This document shows, piece after piece, positions 13,613-24,600 of a stretch of DNA of 64,000 nt. The stretch's first letter is position 1; each line of letters starts with the position of its first letter. Under the pieces are notes generated by a model. That model was given only the letters and a program-made list of their open reading frames with translations, had not been told where the DNA came from and made no database searches. Source of the stretch: Oasisia sp. SBJ-2009 (Eukaryota > Annelida > Polychaeta > Sabellida > Siboglinidae); the NCBI GenBank assembly GCA_964017155.1, contig OZ024866.1, positions 28,537,105 to 28,601,104 on the forward strand, read 5' to 3'. Both the position numbers and the translations under genes were made by a program.

Positions 13613-13785
13613 CGCGCGCCAGGGGTCGCTACGGCTGATTACATCAGCACCAGATTTCATTACCCTCGGAACATCCTTTTGAAAAACTCAGCCAGTAAAA
13701 TTGCCCACGAGTGTGGTCGGGCTCTGGTCATGTGATATATTTTTGGTGATTTCAGCCACATGCTGCTCGTGTTACATGCAACGCA
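13613..13785 (+). repeat. Dispersed repeat R2, 5' half only
   Basis: Matches the first ~180 bp of the R2 copy at 12603 (CCAGGGGTCGCT, ATCAGCACCAG, GTGATTTCAGCCACATGCTG). Similarity then stops abruptly at a TATATTA-rich stretch. It lies about 100 bp after an R1 copy. Confidence 0.7.
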
Positions 13786-14439
13786 ATATTATATTATACT
13801 ATATTACACCCATATTACATTATATTATATTACATTATATGTGTATGGGTTTAGCAGCATCGTGCTGTTGTGGAGGTGTCTGTACATGTAGCACACAAGT
13901 CTATCGACTGCTACACACATTTATTATAACCATGGTGATCATGACGACGTATGCATCTTGTTGCACAACTTTACTGACATCGACTATAATGCCCGGTGCA
14001 TGCGTAGCTCTATTGGTTTATATGAAAAATAAAGATCCTATTTCTTTTCTGATTGTGAGTAATGATAAAAACAACTTTAAATGTCAATAAAATGTATTAA
14101 AACAGTGTTTATAAATTTATAAATGATGCGTCCACTTGACAAAAACATAGCCTACTTATATGTGTTTTTGTTAATGAATTTCTACCGTGCAATTTATCCA
14201 TTATTATGCCGCATTCGCGTGACGTATATCCTTATACTATTTATGGAATAATTGCTTCAGCCTTATTGTCTATGTAGTACGTACGCCTACATACGTTTGC
14301 ATATTTTCCTATTTTAATTAAAAATGAGACGCCAAAATAGCACACATGGAAGATTAGTTTAACCGAGTAACGTGTACTAGAACCGTCAGACCTAATAACA
14401 TTATTTGCACAGCCCGAATACAAGCCAAGCAAACAATTG

Positions 14440-14650
14440 TGAAATTTAGCCGCGCGACCTGGAAATAAAAGGTCATGGCCGAGCCGGGTTTGGCCGCTAG
14501 TGGGCGGTGTACGCCAACACTGTCCAGTATTCGTTGCAAGTCTGCGAACTCGGCCGATATGTAATAAAAACGAGATTAGGCCTCCATTATCACCGTTGTC
14601 TCAAAACTAGCGGTTGTCTAGTACAATAAACAGTGAATCCCGACAATTAA
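14440..14650 (+). repeat. Dispersed repeat R1, copy 5
   Basis: CAAGTCTGCGAACTCGGCC, then ATGTAATAAAAACGAG, then CACCGTTGTCTCAAAACT, preceded by GTGGGCGGT and ACTGTCC blocks as in copy 4. Confidence 0.65.
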
Positions 14651-14950
14651 CAGTTCTCATCCATGTTTTGTGTGTATTTAATTGGGTTGTATTCGGGTCT
14701 CTTTCACCGATATTGTTTAATCAAACTGCATACATTTTTTAAACATATCGATCTCAGTATTTTCGTATAATCTTATGCATTAGGGTATTTTAAAGTTTTC
14801 TTCTTTCTCGGTGCTAAACTTCCTCCCAACCTACATGGGAGCCCGCTATAGATCCCATGGAAAATGTCAGCCCGATACATGCAAAATTGACGGAGATGTG
14901 AGTCCACAAACAGACAGAGAAACAGAGATAAACATAGGCATATACACACA

Positions 14951-15022
14951 TGCACCCACGCACGCACGCGCGCGCGCACACACACACATATATATATATA
15001 TGCACTATATATATATATATAA
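14951..15022. repeat. (CACG)/(CG)/(AC)/(TA) compound microsatellite
   Basis: Runs of CACG, CGCG, CACA and TATA units follow each other without unique sequence between them. Confidence 0.9.
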
Positions 15023-15676
15023 TTTTACCCCGACAACAATATCCAATGCGTATGCGTCCAGTAAGTAGACAGAGTTTGTTTATATTTATTCACAGACTAT
15101 TCCTTACTTCATATGTATGTTTATTAAAAAGGCATTATTTTGTGTTATGGGATTCCAGGCCAGTGCGAAACGGTAATGCAACGAATGTTGGCAATTTAGC
15201 GTGGCTCAACGAAATTGTTCGACTTAGAATAATTACAGTTATATCGACCATAGCGCCGTCTGAAGGATGAACATTTATGCAATTATTGGTTTAATACGTT
15301 AACTCTGCATTCTAATGTAAAACTTTCGGTTAATATTCCAAGTACAGTGGTGAGATTGTATGTTCCCTCTAAATTATATATAAAGCGTGCGTGCGTGTAT
15401 AAAAGACAACTTATAATTCCAAGAAATAATTAAGTAGTAAATGCAAGGTGACGTATACTCAGGCGTTGACGTTCCACATTTATAATATAATAGTTCAAGC
15501 AGTTTTGTGCATTTCAATAATATATTTGTCCACAAATAAAACGTACAATAAATTAACTAAAGCTTATAATGAAAATGAGTTGTTGTGTACAACAGAAAAT
15601 ATATTTTAGACATCAAAAGCTGGTGAAACATACAATCCTTGAAATTAGTTAATATTTACAATATACCATTAAAATA

Positions 15677-16012
15677 AGTGTGTATATATGTGTGTATATA
15701 CAAATATGTATGTGTGTATGTGTGTATGTGTGTATGTACGTATGTATGTATGTGTGTATGTATGTATGTATATATGTATGTAGTATGTATGTGTGTGTAT
15801 GTATGTGTGTGTATGTATGTATGTATATATGTATGTATGTATGTATGTATATATGTATGTATGTATGTATGTATGTGTGTGTATGTATGTATGTATGTGT
15901 GTGTATGTATGTATGACTTTGTATGTATGTATGTACGTACGTAGGCCTACGTACGTACGCATGCATGCATGCATGAATGTATGAATGTATGAATGTATGT
16001 ATGTATAATATG
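15677..16012. repeat. (TATG)n microsatellite
   Basis: About 330 bp of TATG/TGTG units with a short palindromic GTACGTACGTAGGCCTACGT core near 15932. Long ORFs on both strands here are period artefacts. Confidence 0.96.
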
Positions 16013-16029
16013 TATGTATAACATCTAAT

Positions 16030-16385
16030 TATATACATCAAAGTTCTACCCGTGTATTGTCCACGAACTAGATCCGCCGAGCCAAAGATAACTTCAGACA
16101 CTTCGGCGGCCTCCTTGGGCCGACCGATCGGGCAATGAACCCGCCCGGCCACGCTCTCGCGGGGTAACGAACGCACGTCACCTCGCGGTCATGAACGAGG
16201 TAGTCAGTGACCTTCCAAGAAAGAGAGCGAGGTGTTTAAAATGCAGACAGAGGCTCGTCACGACTGACGTCAGCGCCAATAAAGTGCGCGACTTAATGGA
16301 CGCGATATCCGTATGGGACGATAGTCATTTGACATTTCGTTTATCAGTGGCAGGTTCAAATAACCAAGACGATCCACCATAGCAC
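16030..16385. promoter_or_regulatory. CpG-rich segment with small ORFs
   Basis: CpG-rich sequence flanks the TATG array. The plus ORF 16191-16382 (63 codons) and the non-repetitive start of a minus ORF (about 16020-16176) have no recognisable motif. It could be a promoter or first exon of an unknown transcript. Confidence 0.3.
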
Positions 16386-17084
16386 TGTGCTCTGTTATGA
16401 CAAGTTGGCATTTCCCGGTTCAGTCTATTTGTCTTGTTTGTTGCACCAGTTGACATCGTAATGTCTAATGCGAATAATAATATAATTTTTTTTCATATTA
16501 AGATACTAGTCCTTAGGTTAATTGTTTTCGTTTAATATTACGCGCTTATGATCACAATATATGCACGTTAAAGTAAAGTATGTTCGCAATTAGAAATATT
16601 CCGCCTGCAACACTTTCAAACCGTTTAACTTTCCCACGGTCTAGACAGCAGACTTCCCTTTACAAATTCCTGCTGGGCCAATTATGGGCAGAGGAGCTGG
16701 CTAACTGCTGCCAGGCTTGTCTACTTGAGACTGATAGTTATATAAAATATTCCAAAACATTCCATTCCATTGCTAGTACGATGCAAGAAGGGGTCTCGCG
16801 AAACCCCCTAAAATAGCACGACATACAGCGAATGATGACATGCAACATCCAATCTTATAGTGATATCCTATTGGAAACACCCAACATATCAATCGTGTGT
16901 CGCCCCTTGATATATCGCAAATATCAACCCCCAATAACTAGTCTGTTTTTCATAATACTATCACCATGTCGTTAACATTTTATTCGTTAAGTTACTGGTT
17001 GAACGCCAACGCCCCATCGTCTATGTTAAGGTAGGAATGTCTTTGTCAGTAGGTTTGGAGATGTACATATAATATAAAAATTAT
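16386..17084. other. No gene recognised
   Basis: AT-rich sequence. The ORF at 16580-16816 has no family features. Confidence 0.35.
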
Positions 17085-17111
17085 TATTATATATATATAT
17101 ATATATATGGA

Positions 17112-17198
17112 CGCGTGCGTGTGTGGTTGTGCGTGATTATGTGTATATATATATATAAATTATATATACACATAATCACGCACACCCGCGCACACACA
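17112..17198. repeat. Inverted repeat (hairpin), 38-bp arms
   Basis: The left arm (about 17112-17150) and right arm (about 17161-17198) are reverse complements with two or three mismatches. They share a perfect block containing CGTGATTATGTGTATATA and its complement. The loop is about 10 bp and AT-rich. Confidence 0.8.
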
Positions 17199-17199
17199 A

Positions 17200-19840
17200 A
17201 CAATTAGTTTGTTTGGTTGTCGGATGGCCCCCTCCAATGCAAAATCATTGCTACGCCACTGTTTACATAACACTACACATATCCTCACAGAAATTCAGAC
17301 AACAGACACCTCACGGTTAATAAAGGCTATAAAAGCACCACACACGAGTATAAGCGCATAGATATTCAGTACTGCCATCTAGAGGAATTCGTATAATTCA
17401 TCCTGCCAGCATTCAAAGCAGTTTTACACTGGCGCCACCTGGTGAATTGATCATGATACAATTCTCCGAGAACTTTCAGCTCCATTATACTAAATGTATG
17501 ACATTATTTGTATTTCTGACATACACACACGCGCACACACACGCACAAAGACAGTATAACAAACAGTGATTTGCTTGGTAAATGTACAACGTCATATTTT
17601 TATATATACAGAAACATTAGAGACAAACATTTGAATAGGATGCACGTAAAAGCGCAGCACTTGGGCATGATACAGGAAAAAGAACGTCTTCACTGAGACA
17701 AATGCAGACTAATAAGCAATTAGTATCAGACACCCTATATATAATTATATACAATGTTCCATCAAGACAAACATAACGTCAATTATGTACAACGCTTAAA
17801 GCCAAGCAAACAAATGAAGAGAGCAATTGAGATTCTCCAAATAAACAGAATGGTGAATTCTTCACCTTGTTTATTCACATCCGTATGAGCACGTCTATAG
17901 GACAAATGAACTGATAACATTGACAGAAATATGTGTTATAAGAGTGAATATAGCAAGACTACAGGAAATACTTGTAGTCATAATACACATAAAAACAATG
18001 TTTAAAAACAAACCAGGAAATCCTATCAGTAAAACAACTAACCAGGATTTGAGGAAAATTAATTAAAAGCAGCTTTAGATGAAAGAATGTACATAAACCA
18101 ACACTCCCACAGAGACACAGGAATCATCTGACATTCATTAGTACCTGGTAACCGCAAAAGCAATGAATTGGTAAAACTACAATTAAACCCATCAAAGTGA
18201 ACACTGGTTTCTTGAATTCTGCAGGATGTAACAAATACAGAGAGTAGGGTTAACGTAACGTGGATGAACTAATTTACATATATTACCATGCCTACTGGCA
18301 ACAGATCTATGACCTTAAAGAAGAGTTCAACCAGAACTTAGGAACACCAAGCTGCACTGCTCAAGTGTCTGCTATTTAAAAGGTGTTTGTCGGCCAACAA
18401 ATGAATAGCATCAACTCAATCTGGTAATCAGCAAATGTTATAGTACATGGAATCGCTCTAACTACAATAAACACCAGTGGGGTATACATCAATAGCTCAA
18501 TGTAAACAATGAAATTAAAAAGATGCCTCGCAAATTAATAATACAGCACCATCACTAGAATGATTTATCTCACATCTGAGCGACACATCTTGAGATTCTT
18601 TGGCTCTAATTAAATCAAAGTTTCTCGTATGGATGTACATTTACCACATGACCATAATGCTGTCAAATATTGTCTGTGAAACCAATCAACGCTAAGACAG
18701 GAACAAACATTAAAATTCCATCCAAGGACAACAATTTAAAAATGCAAGGTAAAAGAACGCACCACAGCTCAACACTGTCTCTAAAACACCTGGACAAGAA
18801 CATGTCAACCTACGATATACACGAGTATATATATATATATATATAACTTTTATTATAAAATATTTGTTTGTCTTGATTAGGCATATTTGTAACAGTACTC
18901 AGACCTAACAAGTGGCAATAAAGAGGAGTTAAACAACTCCGATTACGAGTCAAGCAACGATGATGTAGGTAACATTTTGGGCTCAATAACAGAGAGCCAA
19001 ACTTCTCTTTGTAGAAATGTGTCATCCTGACTGCGATGTGATCCCGTTATGTGTGGTCGAATCAATTCACAAAGTCCCCTAAAATGCACGATGCTTTGCA
19101 GTGGGTTAACCCATCATCTATCCCCAATCAACATGTAGTGGTTGAATTAAAACTCTGAGCAATCCAAAATGACATCCGGGGTGGACCCAGTCAGTGCAGT
19201 CTAGGCACTAGGAGGTCACAAAAACCTGGCTGAAAAACGGTGGCTCCATCAGAAGTCGGGGGTTGAATGGGGTTGGGTGGGGTGGAGGTACTGTAGAAAA
19301 TGTTCGCAGCTGCATTACTGTAACTTTGGAATATTCTCAACTAAAATAAAGGTTTAGACGGTACATAATAGGGCATTTTCAAATAAGGTCTAGGAAAGCG
19401 ACAAACTCCAAAGATCTACTACATCCACTTAATGGTTTCAAAACCACAGCCAATAGTCGTCAGATTCAAGCAATGTTTCATAGTTACCAAGACATTACCA
19501 TCAGGGCATGGATGTTAACAATAACATCAATATGAATAAGTACTCATACCACTTCACCGTTGACACCAATGCAACGTTATATTTCTGCTAAATATGTGGT
19601 GACAACAAACATCACCTGTGATGCTTAACACATGACTCTTTCTGAGGCTTTGCGATCTGCTTCGACCACAATTTACAGTCCTACAAACGAAGACACTGAA
19701 CCAATAATGCCACAGATAATACCAAGTGTATACGTGTGTCAACATTCCCACTAACTGTACACTACTAAATGCAGTCGAAAGAGACAACTCTTCCCATCCT
19801 GGCTCCGGTGAAGAGACTCACCACACATGGCTACATCACA
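17200..19840 (-). other. OTUD7: Probable OTUD7 3' UTR and downstream flank
   Basis: No plus- or minus-strand coding sequence is seen. It lies directly 3' of the OTUD7 stop codon. A minus-strand AATAAA (plus TTTATT) occurs at 18848-18853, about 1 kb past the stop, and another at about 17870. A TA run lies at 18826-18844. The true UTR end cannot be fixed from sequence alone. Confidence 0.4.
18848..18853 (-). terminator. OTUD7: Candidate polyadenylation signal of OTUD7
   Basis: AATAAA on the minus strand, about 990 bp downstream of the OTUD7 stop codon. It is the nearest candidate I noticed; usage is inferred. Confidence 0.3.
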
Positions 19841-21399
19841 TCACGACTTCCGACTCTTCTCTGACTTATACGCCAGCACTCGCTGCTTCTCCTTGTAACA
19901 CATCGAACACAGAAAGTCCGTTGCCTCACTTCCAAAGAACTCACAGTTCTGCCCGTGGCATTTCATCCGCCCGACAGATGGCACTCCGCACTGAGCGCGT
20001 GCAACGTACTTTTCATCTGGCGGCTGCGTCGGTTTCGTCGGTTTCGTCGGTTTCGCGTCGACGTTCTTCATCTTGAACGCCGTGCTGCGACCGTGTAACG
20101 CGTGTGACTTATCGGGAATATGTACGCAGCCGTCTGTCTTGAAGTCGGCGCGTAACTTGGGCGGCAGGGTGTGGTAGAGTTTCTCTGACGTGCCGTGGAG
20201 GTTATTGACGATGACGGCCGTTCCGGGCGGCACGTTCATGTCCTGCATGCTGTGCGACTCGACCGGGAAGTTCGAGCGGGAGAAATCGCCGAGCGGCACC
20301 TGTTTCTCCCTCAGTGGCGCCACCTGCGTGTTGTTCAACTCGGTGTTGTACGTGTTCTTTTCCTCCTCCGCGTACTTCGGCCGGGAGAGCGCGTGATCCT
20401 CGCAGGACAGGGTGTAGAACTTCGACTGCTGTAGATGTATCAACGTGTCTTGCCTCGGAAGTCCGGTTGACTTCGCGGCGTCGCTGCCCGCGCCAGTTTT
20501 GGTGAGCGATGCGAGACTGAGTGCTTCCTGCTTCTGTTGGCGGAAGCATTCGTCACACAAGTAGCTGGTGGCGGCCGTGCCACGCCTCCCACACCCCTGG
20601 TTGATGCACTGGACAGGGGTCATGCCGTCCACCTCGTCCTCGTACTTCATCTTCGCCTCGCATTCCCGTCGCAGCTGGTTGAAGTGCTCGAACTTCTCAA
20701 ACTTCTTGTAGCGTTCGCGTGCCGACGCCAGATAGTTGTTGACCATCTCCTGCTGATAGTCAAGCCGTTTGTGCAGCAGCTTCGCGCAGGCGATGTGTTC
20801 GCGGTCCTTCAGCATGTCGACGGTCAAGCTACTGACCGCGGCCGGCGTCGTGGAAGCGGTGGAGATCGCTATGTCTCTCTTGTCGGCCGCGGCCTGTTTT
20901 GCCACGGCGCCACTCTTGCCGAAGTTCTTGAGTTTCTTACTCACCGTGCGACCGAGACTCCCGAATGTCATCGTGACTTTCTGTTTTGCGGGTTTCCGTC
21001 GGTCCTTGTCCTTCCCGCCGACGTCCCGATCCTTCCCACTGTGGCTGCTCTTCACGCTGTCCGTCGAGTCGACCGATGACGTCCGGATAACACCAGGTGG
21101 CGCCGGCGGAGGCATCGCGCAACCGGCGCCGGTGACGCTGCTCGAGTGACTAGAGCCGCTGTCCGAGTCGGGTTTAGAGTTCGACGCCGTCGCGTTGTTC
21201 AGACCCCTCGGCAAAGGCACGTGTTCGATGTCGAGATATTGGCCAATCAGCTTGAGTTTGTCTTCCAGGGAGATGTCCGCGCTGGACGCGGAGTTCTTCG
21301 AGTTGCTGTCCTCCTTTGACCAGTTGTAGTTGGGGCCGGGGTCGAGCATGAAGTGGATGGGGAGGAGGGAGAACTCAGGGTCAACCACGGGGATGGCCG
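19841..21399 (-). CDS. OTUD7: OTUD7 coding exon 8 (terminal): end of OTU domain, linker, two A20 zinc fingers
   Basis: The acceptor is GCGTTCCAG at 21400-21402. Using it joins exon 7 as [19 protein letters not shown], which fits the family without an insertion. The frame is open further upstream, but that part is intron containing two palindromes. Contains [11 protein letters not shown], the [10 protein letters not shown] helix, and both zinc fingers. Stop TGA at 19841-19843. Confidence 0.92.
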
Positions 21400-21619
21400 C
21401 TGGAACGCAAACACTTCCGTTACTGGGTGCACGCACGTAATTAAACGACACGCAACAATTACTGTTTCAAGTTGAAACAGTAATTGTTGCGTGTCGTTTA
21501 ATTACAACTTTACAGCCAGTTGAAACTTTCAACTGGCTGTAAAGTTGTAATCGTGTTTGCTGACAATTATCCACCACACAGGGACACTTATTACATAACA
21601 ACATCTTTATGGTCTGAGC

Positions 21620-21650
<31 letters not shown>

Positions 21651-24600
21651 AATAAATTTATATGTATTACTATCAATGCAGTGTTGCTAGTATTAGTGCT
21701 TTGTTTCTAATTTCATATATCTAGTAATCATTTTAAAGAATATAATTTAATGTGTAAATACATACATGACATAATTCATAAATAGCATATTCTACACGGT
21801 TTTTATCACAGCGTATCACTACTTTATATTTTATTACTTTCAGCATTATTTAATCAGTATATGCAGATTTATTATCACAATGTGTAGCTATTTACATGTA
21901 TGTATACACCCGTGAATGGGACAGACGTCCTGGATTTGATGGTGTTAAAATAAAGTATTATTATTTAAGGTTGTTGCCTCAGAATTTGCTAGTGGTAATC
22001 ACGGAATATCACCCTTCTGAATTTATGCTCCAGCAGATTAATCCAGTCTAAACTAGCCTCAGTTACCCAGACTCCGTGAGGTGGCAGCACTTTTAAGCCC
22101 CTCAACTCCGCCTGGGACAGTATATGGGCTTAAGTTTCTACATCCGGGCAGCCTTACCCCAGATTAGGGTAGAGACGCTGATTGGCTCTCAGGCCAACTA
22201 TGAAATAAAAATTAAAATAACGATATACTTTTACAAGATAATGATATCCTATGAAAAGTATTCAACATTGACACAAAAGTAAGCAAAAATTCAAATTTAC
22301 AGTTGTTTATAAAATAAGAATTACGGCATGATTAACCAGTATCCGTGAGGTGGCAGCATTGTCTAGCCCCACACGGATAGCATACCGATTAAATAAGGAT
22401 ACATTTTTATCAAATAATGCTGTATTATAAAAACTATTCAGAATTAAACTTATATTAACACAACATAAATAGAAATACAAATTTGCAGTTGTTTATAAAA
22501 CAAATATCTTACGGCAGTGTCCGTGAGGTGGCAGCATTGTATAGATAACGCGGATACCAAACAAAAGCCGTTAATGTAGCCAGACTGTCTTCTCGGCGTA
22601 GTTCCGCAGCCGACCGACAGTCGGTTAAGCGAGACTAAGTCTAAACGTGTACTGAATGAAAAATATATTTCTTTCGATCCTCAAATTTACACCAGTCCAC
22701 TAAAAAATTTTACCCATCCAAAATAAACTTTGCCCATCACAAACGACGGGTATCTCTAGATAGAACAAAGCATGTACTAATAATAATAATAATAAAGCTT
22801 TATTGCCATATTCAACGTGCATTACACGATGAATTGGAATGTAGTCTGGCGTTGACTCATATAGTGCCTATTTATAGAATAAAATGAAATATGGCAAATA
22901 AATATAAGATATAGATAGAAGATATTTAAAATGGAAAAAAAAAAGCGGTCAAGACAAGACGCTCAGACCATCGTACCGGGCAGGACGTTGTCCACTTGCT
23001 CCATGGCAACCAGCGCCGAGAAGTGGGCCGCGTCGTACGTGAGCAGCAGCGGCGACCTGTGACACGACTCCGGGGGGCACTGGAAGGGGAGGTAGATCCC
23101 CCCGAAGGGAATGGGGGCGAGGGCCTCTCCGTTCGAGTCCTTCAGGATCGTGTCGGCCACGATGATGATCGGCCGGCGGAGCACGTACGCAAGGACGAAG
23201 ACGTGGAACTCCTCGAGACTCTCGTACGACACCTCGTTCTCCTCGCCCCCACCGGTGGCGCCACCTTTGTCACATGTCAGGTCGGGTTGTCTGAAACTAA
23301 GAAATGGCGGTGGCGGTGGTGTTTAACGACGAAGGAACAGTGAGTTTTCATACTGCGATTTGTCATTTTGTCCTTTTGATGCCGTTTAAATTTGTGTTAC
23401 AGAACACTGTGGAAGCTACAGAACTATTCCACCAGGTGGCGCCATTGCATTATTCGGGTCTTGTGCCATCAACCGCCAGCGTCCCGTTACCTGGTTACAT
23501 TGCATTCATTCATTATTTCCCACATTTGTTACAAATATGCCTTATATTAATAACAGCTGGAGTCTAACAAGAATTAAAAGACAAAATGAAAGGATAAATA
23601 AACAACGCAAGAGCGCGGTTACATCAGAATGTCGATGGCTAAATGGCAAACCATGAGCAGTGCTTAGTATACATAGTTTTTACATACCATAATAACCTTT
23701 GACGGAATGTGCTAATTTAGCACATGAGCAATTTGTGGACAACATAAAAGACAGTGATCGAAACCAGTAATTGAAAGAACAGTGCAATTTGACGTCACAC
23801 CTAAACAACAGCACTGATAGCTCAAACAGAAATTTGCCATTCATCAATTTGTTTAGAATCACCTTTGTTCCGATTCTTGATGGTTTGCTACTGAGCAGTT
23901 TTGCCACTGGGCGGTTTATGTATACTATGCTCTGTTATTCCAATCCAATTAGAGCGATTTGTATTCTACAGCTTGCATTACAAAGGGACAAATAAACACA
24001 AGGTTAAGGGTGTTTTAATTTAAAGATCATAAGAATCACACAAATACCGGGAAAAGCAGAGCACTGGACACATCGCCACAAATCACCGAAATTACAATAC
24101 TTTGATCACTAACTACCCCCATATTTCATCCAATCAACGTCCATCAGCCTCGCCCCTATTATGGGACAGTTGAGTTGAGCTAGTACTGTGAGGATGGGTG
24201 GTTAATAATAATAAAAGCATTTATATAGCGCCATAAATCAAAGTTACCTTGAATGCTGTTACAAGAAATCACAGAAAGAAACTAAAAGTTAAAAATCATT
24301 AAAACATGGCATCAAATATCGAAATAAGTTATCATACAAATACAGATACTTATAATAAAAATAAATTATAATAATAATACATAATTATGAATGTGAAAGT
24401 ACTAAAAGCAGCTCAGAATAATAAATAAATAGGTAAATCCTAAAACTTAAAACGTCTGTCAACGCTCATGAGTAAAAGGCACTTTTGAATAAATAAGTTT
24501 TAAGGAGTCTTGAACTGGTATAGTGAATCACATGTCCGCACAGTGCGTGGTAGATCTTTCCTTAAGTGAGGAGCAGCGATGCAGAACGCTCGATCACCGA

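Noticed and set aside
19726..21149. Plus-strand ORFs opposite the OTUD7 terminal exon
   Set aside because: Shadows of a GC-rich coding exon on the minus strand; the minus frame has the conserved zinc fingers and OTU tail.
21400..21451. Extension of OTUD7 exon 8 upstream to the Met at 21451
   Set aside because: The frame is open, but it would insert about 17 residues not seen in the family and would start inside a palindrome. The acceptor at 21400-21402 gives a seamless join in the right phase.
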